A stretch of 64,000 nucleotides of DNA from Streptomyces sp. SID12488 (GCF_010548275.1 NZ_JAAGLT010000002.1:372001-436000); one strand, 5' to 3'. Counted from the first letter of the stretch, positions 14,022 to 22,815 are shown. The notes: generated by a model from the letters alone, not told the origin. A program made the numbers and translations.

Positions 14022-14483
14022 ATGATGGTGAAGCGACCGAAGCTCGCGGCTGCCGCGGTCACAGCCGTGGCGGTGCTGGCACTGACGGGCTGCTCGGGCG
14101 GCAACAGCGATTCTGCGGCCACGGCGATCGACGCCACGCCGGTCGCCGCGACGGGCAGCCTGGAGCAGCTCGCGAACAAGGCGGGCTGCAAGCCGATCAT
14201 GCAGATCGACGCGGACGAGCTCCGCCAGGCCGCCTGCAAGACCACCACCTACGGCAAGTTCCTTCTCCTGACCTACGCCACCGACCGCGGCCAGCGCGAG
14301 TGGATCAACGGGGCCAAGGACTACGGCGGCTTCTACCTCCTCGGCCGCAAGTGGACCGCGGTGGGCGACCAGAAGATGATCGCGAAGCTTCAGACCAAGC
14401 TCGGCGGGACCACCGAGGTGGGCGCCGACCACCACGCGGGCGGCGGTGCCGAGGCGACCCACTCCGCCGGCCACGAAGGCTGA
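14022..14483 (+). CDS. small secreted lipoprotein
   Basis: 153 residues. MMVKRPK is followed by a hydrophobic segment and the lipobox LTGC, giving acylated Cys24; a Ser/Ala linker and a roughly 90-residue domain with two further Cys residues (CKPIM, ACKTT) follow. The His-rich tail (GADHHAGGG) might bind metal. GGAGG lies 8 bp before ATG 14022. I do not recognise the domain. It is divergent from the TPR gene and ends before a strong double hairpin. Confidence 0.85.
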   Translation: MMVKRPKLAAAAVTAVAVLALTGCSGGNSDSAATAIDATPVAATGSLEQLANKAGCKPIMQIDADELRQAACKTTTYGKFLLLTYATDRGQREWINGAKDYGGFYLLGRKWTAVGDQKMIAKLQTKLGGTTEVGADHHAGGGAEATHSAGHEG

Positions 14484-14553
14484 GCGGAAGCGGGAACGAG
14501 AAGGACCGAGCAACACCGAGCAGAGCAACACCGAGCAGAGCAGCTCAGAGCAT

Positions 14554-14618
14554 GAGAAAGCCGGTGGCGGGAGAACCCGCCACCGGCTTTCTCAGGTGGC
14601 CCACCGACGGTGGGCCAC
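14554..14618. terminator. two stacked hairpins between convergent genes
   Basis: The first has an 18-bp perfect stem (14554-14571 with 14576-14593, loop AGAA); the second is TGGCCCACC-GAC-GGTGGGCCA at 14597-14617, extendable by one pair. They separate the lipoprotein gene (+) from the DUF1996 gene (-) and would serve both. A short repeated run (GAGCAACACCGAGCA) lies just before them. Confidence 0.85.
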
Positions 14619-14626
14619 TGGTGGAT

Positions 14627-16276
14627 CTACTGGCACTTCTTGCCGGTGTTGATGCAGTTGACCATCGTGTTCATCGTGTTCACGGAGAAGAAGTTGATGA
14701 AGTCGTTGTGGTCGGTGATCGGCTTGTGCAGGTTCTCCGGGAAGGAGTCCACGGCGTACGGGTTCACAACCGTGCCGTTCTGCAGCTTCGGGGCCGCGAC
14801 GTTGTAGACCAGACGGACCTGGAGCTGGGGGATCGCCTTGAAGCCGTTGGCGCAGGTGCCGTCGGCCTGGACGAAGGACACGTGAGTGCGGTGGTTCGCA
14901 CTGTCGATGTTCTGGCCGTCCCAGCAGCTCTGGAAGTCGGTCGTACGGACCACGGCGCTGCCCTGCGGGCAGATCGGGTACTTGTCCTTCAGCTGCACCT
15001 TGTTCTCGAAGCCGGTGCAGCTCCAGTTCACGTTGGCGTTCGCGTTGCCGTTGACGAAGGCCTTGGCGTCACCGGTGATGATGCGCAGGGCGGTCGGCAT
15101 CGCGACGACGTTGCCCTTCTTGTTGCCGACGAACTTGATCTGCGCCTTGGCGGGCTGCAGGATCTTGCCGACGTTGCCTTCCTTGCCACCGCCGTCGGCG
15201 TTCTGGTCGAAGTCCTGCGAACCGTCCTGCACACGCAGCACCGGCCAGAAGTACGACGACTTGTCGCCCTGGTTCTGGCAGCTGGTCTGGGCCGCCGCCA
15301 GTTCCTGGTCGCTCGCGAACGCGTCGTTGCTCTGGTTGCCGACGTAGTCGTGCAGGTGGTGCGCACCGTTGGCGACACCGGGGGCGACGATCACGTTGTC
15401 CGTGTTGTGGTTGTCGTTCCCGTTGGTGCCGCACTTCGTGGTGAAGGAGCCGAGCGAGCCGCTGTTGCCGTTTGCAGCGAGTCCGTTCGCGCCCACACCC
15501 AGCTGGGCGTTGCCCTGAACCTTGGTGATGTCGACGAAGTCGGCAGCCACCGGGCCGTTGCCGCCCTGGCCGCCACCGGCGGCGTTACCCGCACCGGCGC
15601 CTGCACCGGCGTTACCCGCACCAGCGTTGCCTGCACCGGCATTACCCGCGCCGGCGTTGCCTGCACCAGCGTTGCCCGCACCGGCATTACCCGCACCGGC
15701 GTTGGCCTGGCCGTTGTTCTGGCCACCGTTGTTCTGGTTGCCGTTGTTGTTCTGGCCGTTGCCCTGGTTGTTGTTGCCCTGGCCCTGGCCGGCGTTGGTC
15801 TGCGGCGCCGCCGCAACACCGGTGCACTGGGCGAACTGCGCCAGGTTGTCGGCTCCGGAACCACCGGCCCGCTTGATGTTGATGCGGATCCGGTCGATCG
15901 CGGCGGCCCGCTTGTCCTTCAGCGGACCGACGATCGCGTTCTGTACGAAGCTGGCGTCGCCGGCCTGCGCCTGGCGAGTGGAGGCGAGACGTGCGTAGGC
16001 CTCGGTGATCTGGTTGTCCAGATTCGCGAGCTCCTTGTCCACACCGGCGCGGGCGCCGCTGGGGACGTTCGAGAGCTTCTGGCCGACGTCCGGGCAGTCG
16101 ATCGTGGCGATCTGTGCGGCAGCGGCCTTGGTCTGGTTCTGGGCGCCGTTCTCCTCGTGTGCGGAGGCGTAGAAATTCGCCCAGACAAGTCCACCACCAC
16201 CGATCGCGAGGGCCGCGGATGCGGCCACGGCGCGAACGGCCAGCGGTGAGCGTCGTTTACGTGCATTGCGTCCCAT
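14627..16276 (-). CDS. secreted DUF1996-domain protein with Asn/Gly repeat linker
   Basis: 549 residues. It has an Arg-rich start, one hydrophobic segment (~13-35) acting as signal or anchor, and a helical domain (~60-150). An Asn/Gln/Gly-rich stretch (~160-190) is followed by about seven NAGAG pentapeptide units (~190-230), and then a DUF1996 domain (~250-549) with [15 protein letters not shown] and paired cysteines. DUF1996 is common in secreted fungal and actinobacterial proteins; its chemistry is not established, though the conserved His/Asp residues suggest metal binding. AGGAG lies 6 bp before the ATG. A wall-crossing spacer role for the repeats is inference. Confidence 0.9.
   Translation of the reverse strand: MGRNARKRRSPLAVRAVAASAALAIGGGGLVWANFYASAHEENGAQNQTKAAAAQIATIDCPDVGQKLSNVPSGARAGVDKELANLDNQITEAYARLASTRQAQAGDASFVQNAIVGPLKDKRAAAIDRIRINIKRAGGSGADNLAQFAQCTGVAAAPQTNAGQGQGNNNQGNGQNNNGNQNNGGQNNGQANAGAGNAGAGNAGAGNAGAGNAGAGNAGAGNAGAGAGAGNAAGGGQGGNGPVAADFVDITKVQGNAQLGVGANGLAANGNSGSLGSFTTKCGTNGNDNHNTDNVIVAPGVANGAHHLHDYVGNQSNDAFASDQELAAAQTSCQNQGDKSSYFWPVLRVQDGSQDFDQNADGGGKEGNVGKILQPAKAQIKFVGNKKGNVVAMPTALRIITGDAKAFVNGNANANVNWSCTGFENKVQLKDKYPICPQGSAVVRTTDFQSCWDGQNIDSANHRTHVSFVQADGTCANGFKAIPQLQVRLVYNVAAPKLQNGTVVNPYAVDSFPENLHKPITDHNDFINFFSVNTMNTMVNCINTGKKCQ
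15585..15706 (-). repeat. 15-bp tandem repeat coding for NAGAG units
   Basis: The linker of the DUF1996 gene contains about seven copies of a 15-bp unit encoding Asn-Ala-Gly-Ala-Gly, ending in a GAGAG variant. Synonymous differences alternate between units, suggesting growth by duplication of one- and two-unit blocks. Copy number is likely to vary between strains. Confidence 0.85.
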
Positions 16277-16414
16277 GGAACTCCTCTGACTTCCTTGCGG
16301 GGCTATCGAGGCGCCCGACAGGAGTTGAAGCGGCGTCGTTCCATACGAGGGGGACCTCAGGAGTGTTCAGCCGCCTCAGAAATTGATGAGAGATTCGTAG
16401 GACAATTCAGCCCG

Positions 16415-16439
16415 AACTCCACCGGTTATACCGGGAGTT
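16415..16439 (-). terminator. possible hairpin after the response-regulator gene
   Basis: AACTC/GAGTT outer arms and CCGGT/ACCGG inner arms with a TAT loop form an imperfect hairpin 60 bp past the response-regulator stop, in an unusually AT-rich stretch (16380-16450) that also contains the DUF1996 promoter region. Confidence 0.45.
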
Positions 16440-16499
16440 GCGGATCTCTTACGGCAAGTGTTCGGTGGGGGAGCGGATGTCGTCGACTTTGGCGTACTT

Positions 16500-17153
16500 T
16501 CAGCGCCCCTGGTCGAGATATGCAAGTACCGCCAGGACGCGCCGGTTGTCATCGTCCGACACCTCGAGTCCCAGTTTGGCGAAGATGTTGGACGTGTGTT
16601 TGGCGATCGCCCGCTCCGTGACAACCAGATGCCCAGCGATCGCCGCGTTCGAACGTCCCTGGGCCATGAGATCCAGCACTTCCAGCTCCCGGGGCGTCAG
16701 CCGCCCCAGCGGCCGGCCGTCCCCGGCGCGCCCCGCCAGCAGCTGCTGGATCACCTGTGGGTCCATTGCGGTACCGCCCGCCGCGACCCGTCGTACGGCG
16801 TCCACGAACTCCTCCGCGTCGAACACCCGGTCCTTGAGCAGATAGCCGACCCCACCCACCCCGTCGGCCAGCAACTCCCGTGCGTACAACCGCTCCACGT
16901 GCTGCGACAGCACCAGCACCGGCAGCCCCGGCCGCGCCCGGCGGGCCCGCAGCGCGCACTGCAGCCCCTCGTCGGTGTGCGTCGGCGGCAGGCGTACGTC
17001 GATCACGGCGACGTCCGGCGCCAGCTCGGCGAGCGCCCGGTCCAGCTCGGGGCCGCTCTCCACCGCCGCGGCGATCTCGAAGTCGTACGCCTCCAGCAGC
17101 CGGACCAGCCCGTCGCGCAGCAGGAACAGGTCTTCGGCTAGGACAACTCGCAA
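16500..17153 (-). CDS. NarL/LuxR-family response regulator
   Basis: 217 residues. Receiver domain at ~1-120 with the acidic pair AED (7-8), phospho-acceptor Asp in VAVIDVRLPP (~52) and conserved Lys in LLKDR (~107); LuxR-type HTH at ~150-205 (LTPRELEVLDLMAQGRSNAA). The start is a TTG: GGAG lies 5 bp before it and the gene overlaps the end of the kinase gene by 16 bp, so translation is coupled. It pairs with the upstream kinase; target genes are unknown. Confidence 0.93.
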   Translation of the reverse strand: MRVVLAEDLFLLRDGLVRLLEAYDFEIAAAVESGPELDRALAELAPDVAVIDVRLPPTHTDEGLQCALRARRARPGLPVLVLSQHVERLYARELLADGVGGVGYLLKDRVFDAEEFVDAVRRVAAGGTAMDPQVIQQLLAGRAGDGRPLGRLTPRELEVLDLMAQGRSNAAIAGHLVVTERAIAKHTSNIFAKLGLEVSDDDNRRVLAVLAYLDQGR

Positions 17154-18436
17154 GGAATCTCCATGGTCACCATGGTGGGACCGCCCGCGGGACTGCTGAC
17201 GGCCAGGACGCCGTCGAATGTACCGATCCGCCGCTCCACCCCGGCCAGCCCCGACCCGCCTCCGACGCGTGCCCCGCCCCGCCCGTCGTCGAAGACGGCG
17301 ATCCGCAGCGAGCCGTCCGCGTACCGCAGATCGACTCCTACCCGCCCGGCGCCGGAGTGCTTCACGGCGTTGGTCAGCACCTCGCTCACCGCGAAGTACG
17401 CCGCCGACTCGACCGGTGCCTCCACCCGGCCGCCCTCGAGCTCCACCGTGACCTCGGTGTCCACCGGCAGCCGCAGCGCCAACGCCCTTACGGCATCGCC
17501 CAGTCCACGCTCCGCCAGCACCGGCGGATGGATGCCGTGCACCAGGTCGCGCAGCTCGGCGAGCGCCTCCGCGGAGGACCGCCGGGCCCGCGCCAGCAAC
17601 TCCCGTGCCTTGTCGGGGTTCTTCTCGATGAGCGCCTCGGCGGTCCCCAGATCCATCCCCATCGCGATCAGCCGCGCCTGCGCACCGTCGTGCAGGTCCC
17701 TTTCGATCCGCCGCAGTTCGGCGGCGGAGGTGTCCACGACGTCCCGCCGTGACTCGGTCAACACCCTTACCCGCTCACGGAGTTCACCGCGTCCGGCGCC
17801 CAACAGCGCCCGGGTGAGCAGAAAGTGGAGGCGCAGAAGGGCGGGCGTGAGGTGGTACGAGGCCACGAGGAGTACGGCCCCCAGGGCGCCGGCGGCGAGC
17901 GCGCTTCCCTGCCCGCCGATCGGCACGAAGCCGTACCACCAGCCGACGTACGTCCCGTCCGTGAACACCCGCCACAGCCCGAGGGCCAGCGCGAACCCCT
18001 CGACGGGGTAGAGGAGCAGCGCGGCCGGCACCAGCGCGCTGAGAAACCCGAGCACCGCGTCGAGCGGCAGCCACGCGAACTCCCGCCAGGTGGCCGGATC
18101 ACGCAGCACCCCGAAGGCCCGCGCCCACCGCCCCGCGTCCGCCGCCGGCACCCGGTACCGGGGCGGAATCCGCACTCCGCCCCACCGCACTGCCGTCAGC
18201 CGCCGCCAGTCGGCCCACGCCCGCACCCAGGAGACGACCCTGGGCGTCGTGAGGAGACCGATGCCCAGGACGGGCACGAGCGCGAGGGAGACGAGGAGAA
18301 GCACGAAGAGCGGCACCGACCCGGCGATCGAGCCGACGGCCAGCAGCAGTGCCCGCACCCCGGCGAGCGCGACCGTACGAATCCGAACTCGAACCCGAGC
18401 CGGAACCCGGAATCGTGCGTTGATGGCGTCGTCCAT
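17138..18436 (-). CDS. sensor histidine kinase (HisKA_3 type)
   Basis: About 432 residues. Two hydrophobic blocks with several membrane segments (~25-65 and ~120-195) form the sensor. The dimerisation/phosphotransfer region carries RRIERDLHDGAQARL with the phosphorylated His (~247). The ATPase domain has a GHKL N-box-like VSEVLTNAVKHS and FDDGRGGA. It lacks a large extracellular domain, so it may sense the membrane. ATG 18436 (MDDAINARF) is preferred to an upstream in-frame GTG. It is cotranscribed with the response regulator. Confidence 0.92.
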   Translation of the reverse strand: MDDAINARFRVPARVRVRIRTVALAGVRALLLAVGSIAGSVPLFVLLLVSLALVPVLGIGLLTTPRVVSWVRAWADWRRLTAVRWGGVRIPPRYRVPAADAGRWARAFGVLRDPATWREFAWLPLDAVLGFLSALVPAALLLYPVEGFALALGLWRVFTDGTYVGWWYGFVPIGGQGSALAAGALGAVLLVASYHLTPALLRLHFLLTRALLGAGRGELRERVRVLTESRRDVVDTSAAELRRIERDLHDGAQARLIAMGMDLGTAEALIEKNPDKARELLARARRSSAEALAELRDLVHGIHPPVLAERGLGDAVRALALRLPVDTEVTVELEGGRVEAPVESAAYFAVSEVLTNAVKHSGAGRVGVDLRYADGSLRIAVFDDGRGGARVGGGSGLAGVERRIGTFDGVLAVSSPAGGPTMVTMEIPCELS

Positions 18437-18533
18437 GCGGTCAGTCTCGCCGAGCACACCCCGCCGGGTCACGGGCCCGAACACCCGTACCTGGGGGTGG
18501 TGCCAGGGACACCCCCTGGACAGGGGCGGCAGG

Positions 18534-19139
18534 TCAGCGGGCGGTCGGGGGCGTGTACTTGTACCCCACCCGGCGCACCGTCTGGATGGCCTGCCGGTGC
18601 TCCGCGCCGAGCTTGCGGCGCAGTCGGGCGATGTGGACGTCGACGGTCCGGCCGTCGCCCACGTGCCCGTAGCCCCACACCGTGGTGACCAGCTGGTCGC
18701 GGGTGTGCACCCGGCCCGGGTGGGCGACGAGATGGGCGAGCAGCTCGAACTCCAGGTACGTGAGATCGAGCGGACGCCCTTCGACCTCGGCGGTGCGCTG
18801 CACGTTGTCGACGCGTACGAGGTGACGGCCGCTGTCGGTCCCGGGCTGCTCCGGGTCCACGGCCGGGGCCGGCTGTCCCGGGTCAGGGAGCGCGAAGGGC
18901 AGTACGGGCGGCTGCTGGTCGGCCGGTACGAGCACCAGGTAGCCGATCATCGGCGGCTGGCCCGGCAGCGTGGGCAGGGTGTGCGGGGGCGCGGGCAGCC
19001 AGGTGGCACCCGGCGGCAGGAAGTCCCTGACGTCGACCACCTCGTCCCGGTCGACGGCGCGCAGTCGGTGCCGGGCGGAGCCGCCGGGGGAGAGGGGGGA
19101 GACGGGGGCCAGGGGAGGGAGCGTACGAGTGGTCGCCAT
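18534..19139 (-). CDS. OmpR-type winged-helix protein without receiver domain
   Basis: 201 residues. The C-terminal ~90 residues are a Trans_reg_C winged helix (YLEFELLAHLVAHPGRVHTR, then GRTVDVHIARLRRKL). The first ~105 are Pro-rich, with a short hydrophobic stretch around ~64-72 (PMIGYLVLVP), and have no phosphorylation site, so the protein is not a classical response regulator. It may be an orphan DNA-binding protein controlled by partner or ligand. The gene lies 97 bp upstream of the kinase gene on the same strand but has its own long leader. Confidence 0.87.
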   Translation of the reverse strand: MATTRTLPPLAPVSPLSPGGSARHRLRAVDRDEVVDVRDFLPPGATWLPAPPHTLPTLPGQPPMIGYLVLVPADQQPPVLPFALPDPGQPAPAVDPEQPGTDSGRHLVRVDNVQRTAEVEGRPLDLTYLEFELLAHLVAHPGRVHTRDQLVTTVWGYGHVGDGRTVDVHIARLRRKLGAEHRQAIQTVRRVGYKYTPPTAR

Positions 19140-19395
19140 GAGAGGTCAGCTCTTTCGCGCGAGGAGTTCGTCGGGGACGTACGTCGTGCGCGTCGGCGGA
19201 AGACCGAGAGGTACGGCGGCAGAGAGGCCGTACGGCTGGTGTTAGAGGGCCGACGCGTTCATCGCGCGACAACACACCCGGTCGAAGTCGTGGTGCTGGC
19301 GGGAAGGCCAGAAGGGCTCGAGGTCGTGGCGACCTGTCGCGATGCACTTCTGGAAGCTGGCCATGGGTCCATTGAAGCAGAGAAGGGGCGAAGCA
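19140..19395. other. non-coding leader between the glnII terminator and the winged-helix gene
   Basis: No gene is supported here; the short frames have no conserved look and one runs through the terminator. It holds a duplicated run GCAGAGAAGGGG (about 19376 and 19392) and presumably the promoter of the winged-helix gene, but no clear -35/-10 pair could be assigned. Confidence 0.5.
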
Positions 19396-19433
19396 GAGAA
19401 GGGGTGTCCACCGTCCGGTGGACACCCCTTCTC
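19396..19433. terminator. terminator after glnII, 18-bp perfect stem
   Basis: GAGAAGGGGTGTCCACCG (19396-19413) and its exact complement (19416-19433) are separated by two bases, 55 bp past the glnII stop. One of the strongest hairpins in the window. Confidence 0.88.
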
Positions 19434-19488
19434 ACTATCTGGGATCACATGAGACTCAGACAGGAGTCAGAGGCGAATCAGACCGGAA

Positions 19489-20517
19489 TCAGACCTGTCC
19501 GGCCTTCTCCAGGGCGGAGCAGCAGGTGTCGACGATCAGCCGCGTCACGAGGTACGGGTCGACGTTGGCGTTCGGGCGGCGGTCCTCGATGTAGCCCTTG
19601 CCGTCCTTCTCCACCTGCCACGGGATACGGACCGAGGCGCCACGGTTGGAGACGCCGTACGAGTACTCGTTCCACGGGGCGGTCTCGTGCAGACCGGTGA
19701 GGCGGTCGTCGATGCCGGCGCCGTAGTGCTTGACGTGGTCGAGCGGCTTCGAGCCCTCACCGAGGGACTCGCACGCGGTGATGATCGCGTCGTAGCCCTC
19801 GCGCATCGCCTTCGTGGAGAAGTTGGTGTGCGCGCCCGCGCCGTTCCAGTCGCCCTTCACCGGCTTCGGGTCCAGCGTCGCGGTGATGCCGAAGTCCTCG
19901 GCGGTGCGGTAGAGCAGCCAGCGGGCGATCCACAGCTGGTCGGAGACCTCCAGCGGGGAGACCGGGCCGACCTGGAACTCCCACTGACCGGGCATGACCT
20001 CGGCGTTGATGCCGGAGATGGCGAGACCGGCCTTGAGACAGTTCTCCAGGTGGGCCTCGACGATCTCGCGACCGAAGATCTCGTCGGCGCCGACACCGCA
20101 GTAGTAGCCGCCCTGGGGGGCCGGGAAGCCGCCCTCGGGGAAGCCCAGCGGACGGGAGCCGTCGAAGAAGGTGTACTCCTGCTCGATGCCGAAGATCGGC
20201 TCCTGAGCGGCGAACTTCGTGGCGACCTCGGTCAGCGCGGCACGCGTGTTGGACGAGTGCGGCGTCATGTCGATCTCGAGGACCTCGCACATGACGAGGA
20301 TGTCGTCACCGCCACGGATCGGGTCCGGGTAGGAAGAGACCGGCTTGAGCACGCGGTCCGAGGCGTGACCCTCGGCCTGGTTCGTGGAAGACCCGTCGAA
20401 GCCCCAGATCGGCAGCTCGGCGCCCTTGGCGTCGTCGGCCAGAATCTTGGTCTTGGAGCGGAGCTTGGCCGTCGGCTCGGTGCCGTCGATCCAGATGTAC
20501 TCAGCCTTGAAGGTCAC
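19489..20517 (-). CDS. glnII: glutamine synthetase type II
   Basis: 342 residues, the eukaryote-like decameric glutamine synthetase that makes glutamine from glutamate, ammonia and ATP. GSII signatures are MTFKAEYIWIDG at the start, WGFDGSSTNQAEGHASD (~41-57), VMPGQWEFQVGP (~180) and KGDWNGAGAHTNFS (~222-235). The GTG start has AAGGA about 9 bp upstream. GSII is not adenylylated, unlike GSI (glnA, 7 kb away in this window). In streptomycetes both are GlnR targets; a partial GlnR-like box lies ~125-165 bp upstream. The gene ends in an 18-bp hairpin. Confidence 0.97.
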   Translation of the reverse strand: MTFKAEYIWIDGTEPTAKLRSKTKILADDAKGAELPIWGFDGSSTNQAEGHASDRVLKPVSSYPDPIRGGDDILVMCEVLEIDMTPHSSNTRAALTEVATKFAAQEPIFGIEQEYTFFDGSRPLGFPEGGFPAPQGGYYCGVGADEIFGREIVEAHLENCLKAGLAISGINAEVMPGQWEFQVGPVSPLEVSDQLWIARWLLYRTAEDFGITATLDPKPVKGDWNGAGAHTNFSTKAMREGYDAIITACESLGEGSKPLDHVKHYGAGIDDRLTGLHETAPWNEYSYGVSNRGASVRIPWQVEKDGKGYIEDRRPNANVDPYLVTRLIVDTCCSALEKAGQV

Positions 20518-20641
20518 GGGGACACATCCTTCGGGGTGGGTCTCTATGCGCACTTGCGGGTGCTGCGGTGCTACGGCACTGAGGCACCGCGCCATTGCCC
20601 GGAAGCCTGTCAACAGGCGATTTCCCGATCATTGCTCGAGT

Positions 20642-20682
20642 GTGAACCCCGTGTTACCTGCTGTTCTTGTGGTGAGTTTCAC
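20642..20682 (-). promoter_or_regulatory. candidate GlnR box upstream of glnII
   Basis: Read toward glnII, GTAAC-N6-TTCAC (20657 to 20642) fits the a-site and only weakly the b-site of the GlnR consensus (gTnAC-N6-GaAAC). GTGAAAC at 20682-20676 lies one base off the 11-bp phase. Weaker than the glnA box. Confidence 0.4.
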
Positions 20683-20819
20683 GTGGAGAGGGTCGCGCGG
20701 ACCGCGGAGGGGAAGCGGCGGGAAACGAGCGGGCGCCCTCCGGGACTCGTATGCGAAGAGGTTGGAGAAATCCGGGAAACGGATGGGTCCTGCCACCCCT
20801 GGCCGGGAGCGACAGGACC

Positions 20820-21046
20820 CAAGGGCCTGTCAGGCGGCCCATGCCGCAGGCGCGGGGTTTGGCACACCGATCTGCGGCGTTGTCGTCGGTTGCCGACTCC
20901 CCCACTCTCGACTTCGCTCGACCGGGGGGACCCCCATCGCGTCGACGCCCTCCTCCGCCTTGCAGCTCGACGCACCAAACCCCGCTCACCAGCGAGATGT
21001 GGCGCCGCTGATTTCCTGCGACCTGATCCGCCGGACAGGCCCTTGT
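20820..21046. mobile_element. MITE-like nested inverted-repeat element upstream of glnII
   Basis: A ~227-bp element is bounded by 12-bp perfect inverted repeats, CAAGGGCCTGTC at 20820-20831 and its complement at 21035-21046, with weaker symmetry inside. A second pair, GCGGGGTTTGG (20852-20862) and CCAAACCCCGC (20975-20985), is nested within, and the dispersed repeat at 20896-20938 sits at the centre. No protein is encoded. The gap 20518-21069 otherwise holds the glnII promoter region at its left end. Confidence 0.65.
20896..20938. repeat. dispersed Streptomyces repeat (same family as in the amylopullulanase gene)
   Basis: A 43-bp unit, at the centre of the MITE-like element, nearly identical to the complement of 2832-2875. 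I recall this sequence as common between Streptomyces genes; the in-window duplication is directly seen. Confidence 0.8.
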
Positions 21047-21069
21047 CCGAGCAGGTCAGCGCTGGAACC

Positions 21070-21732
21070 TCACCCCACCTTCTCGATCAGTGCCCGGCGG
21101 ATCAGGAACTTGCCGGGTTCGCGGACCTGCTCGAAGGCCGCGTTGTTGAGCAGGGCGCAACTGCCGGAGACCGAAGTGACCTCCACCGTCGTGGACTTGT
21201 TGTTGTCCAGGTTGGTGACGCGCAACGTGGTCCCGGCGGGGAACTGGTTGCTGGACGCGGCGGGGACCCCGCCCTCCCCGGAGAGGGTGACGGTGGACCC
21301 GTCGCAGACCTGCTGCCCGTCGCCGGGCACGCCAGGGGAGGCCGGAGTGTCGGGTGAGGCGGGTGAGGTGGTCTGAGCAGGCGACGCGGGTGCCTCGGGC
21401 TGGGTGCCGGGCTGCGTGATCTGGGAGTCCTGAGCCGACTCCCCAACCACGCAACCGGACGCCTCCTGCTGGACCTTGATCTGGGCGACGACCGCGTCAC
21501 GGTTCGCGATCCGGGCCGTCGACTGGGCGTCGGGATTTGCCCGCTGGTCCGCGATGAACTTCTGGTTGTTGCCGAGGGCGGTGGCGAGCCCCTGGCAGAC
21601 GGTCGAGTCCGCGGCGGTCTGCGCCGCGTTGGAGGTGGCCGCCATGGCGAAAGCACCACCGCCCGCCACCACACCGGCGCTGATCAACAGCGCGAGCTTC
21701 TTCTTCGTACTGAAAGTTCTCCTACGCGACAT
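21070..21732 (-). CDS. secreted protein with C-terminal RlpA-like/double-psi beta-barrel-like domain
   Basis: 220 residues. The signal peptide MSRRRTFSTKKK plus hydrophobic core ends near ATSNAAQTA; AGGAGG lies 5 bp before the ATG. A helical segment with two Cys (~35-95), a Pro/Ser/Thr linker (~105-140) and a C-terminal domain (~142-220) follow. The latter contains FPAGTTLRVTNLDNNKS and VEVTSVSGSC, which look like the double-psi barrel of RlpA/expansin-like proteins but without an obvious catalytic Asp. A cell-wall-associated role is inferred. It runs toward the MITE-like element. Confidence 0.8.
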   Translation of the reverse strand: MSRRRTFSTKKKLALLISAGVVAGGGAFAMAATSNAAQTAADSTVCQGLATALGNNQKFIADQRANPDAQSTARIANRDAVVAQIKVQQEASGCVVGESAQDSQITQPGTQPEAPASPAQTTSPASPDTPASPGVPGDGQQVCDGSTVTLSGEGGVPAASSNQFPAGTTLRVTNLDNNKSTTVEVTSVSGSCALLNNAAFEQVREPGKFLIRRALIEKVG

Positions 21733-21829
21733 GCGCGCCTCCTGAAGAGATAGGGGAGCGTACGCCGCTATGTACGAGATATCGAACGAGGTCACTCAGC
21801 GGTCACGGTGGCCGTCGAAGTGACGTACA

Positions 21830-22201
21830 TCACGCGGATGGCCGCCGACCCAGAGCATCCCGCACGGCCTCGTCGGTACGGGCCACGACGGCGCTCCCGT
21901 CGTCGGCGGTGATGATGGGCCGCTGGATGAGCCTGGGATGCGCGGCGAGAGCGGCGACCCACTGCTCGCGGTCGCCCGCCTCCCGCCCCCACTCACGTAC
22001 TCCCAACTCCTTGGCGACGGTTTCCTGGGTCCGGGTGATGTCCCAGGGTTCGAGCCCGAGCCGGTCGAGTACGTCGCGGATCTCGTCCTCCGTGGGCAGG
22101 TCTTCGAGGTAGCGGCGGACGGTGTATTCGGCCCCCTCGGCGTCGAGCACCGACAGGGCTCCGCGGCACTTGGAGCAGGCCGGGTTGATCCAGATTTCCA
22201 T
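21830..22201 (-). CDS. ArsC/Spx-family arsenate-reductase-like protein
   Basis: 123 residues with a thioredoxin-like fold. NPACSKCRGAL near the start supplies the catalytic Cys of the ArsC family in a CxxC setting, and RPIITADDGSAVVART near the end is the conserved cis-Pro and Arg region. No arsenic-resistance genes are adjacent, so the substrate may be another disulfide. The ribosome binding site is weak. It lies 97 bp downstream of the RlpA-like gene start. Confidence 0.88.
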   Translation of the reverse strand: MEIWINPACSKCRGALSVLDAEGAEYTVRRYLEDLPTEDEIRDVLDRLGLEPWDITRTQETVAKELGVREWGREAGDREQWVAALAAHPRLIQRPIITADDGSAVVARTDEAVRDALGRRPSA

Positions 22202-22330
22202 GGGGCTCACGGTACGCCAGAGGCCTTGTGGCCAGGGGCTTTTGTCAGTGGTGGGCAGTAGAATAGAAGCAGTGTTCGAGGGTGTCGCCGGGGGGTCCGG
22301 TGCCACCCTGACCGCGACAGGAGGATGCCT

Positions 22331-22639
22331 GTGCCCGCTGCCGCTCTCAAGCTGATGCCCACCCAGTCCACCGCCAAGAGGGGGGTCCTGCTCGAACTGC
22401 CGTGCGCCCCCGTGGAGAAGCGCCCGCTGCCGCCGGGGCGGCCCCGCGATTGGTACGTCACGCACAACCGCCGGCTCAAGGCGATGCGGCTCGCGATCGC
22501 CCTGCTCGACTCCGGCGTCTACATGCCGAACCAGGCTCGCAACGAGACGATCCGCAGCGCGGCGGACCTGATCGGCGTCCACCCACCGTCGGAAACGACG
22601 TGCCACATGGTCCGAGCGCTGATGCGCTACTCCCGCTGA
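22331..22639 (+). CDS. small conserved actinobacterial protein, function unknown
   Basis: 102 residues, basic and soluble. The central block KRPLPPGRPRDWYVTHNRR and the end RSAADLIGVHPPSETTCHM look strongly conserved. The start is GTG 22331: AGGAGG (22319-22324) is 6 bp upstream, while the ATG at 22325 overlaps the purine run. A TAGAAT at about 22259 may be a -10 box. I do not recognise a domain; the Arg/Lys pattern suggests nucleic-acid or ribosome contact, which is a guess. Confidence 0.85.
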   Translation: MPAAALKLMPTQSTAKRGVLLELPCAPVEKRPLPPGRPRDWYVTHNRRLKAMRLAIALLDSGVYMPNQARNETIRSAADLIGVHPPSETTCHMVRALMRYSR

Positions 22640-22706
22640 ACGACCGCCGGGTGCCTTGTCTGTCCAGGGGCACCCGGCACCTCTTCAAGCACCGGCCCGC
22701 GCCACT

Positions 22707-22815
22707 CAGCCCGTCCGGCGTTTGAGGACGAGGCCCGTTCAGGGCCGAAGGGGGGGCTGGGGGCGGCAGCCCTCAGGTACGGGATGGGACGGGTAAGGGC
22801 GGCGGGGGCGAAAAC
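22707..22815. repeat. dispersed GTTTGAGGAC-type Streptomyces repeat
   Basis: It begins CAGCCCGTCCGGCGTTTGAG and ends in GGCGGGGGCGAAAACC. The same family occurs twice at 32484-32689 and once at 43378-43481. The internal GGGGGGCTGGGGGCGGCAGCCC is locally self-complementary. It fills the space between two convergent genes and may act as their terminator. Confidence 0.85.

Noticed and set aside
15585..15706. Regularly spaced repeats suggestive of a CRISPR array
   Set aside because: Units are 15 bp, adjacent without spacers and in frame as NAGAG codons; no cas genes nearby.
19242..19448. 68-codon minus-strand frame upstream of the winged-helix gene
   Set aside because: Passes through the 18-bp glnII terminator stem and has no supporting codon bias.
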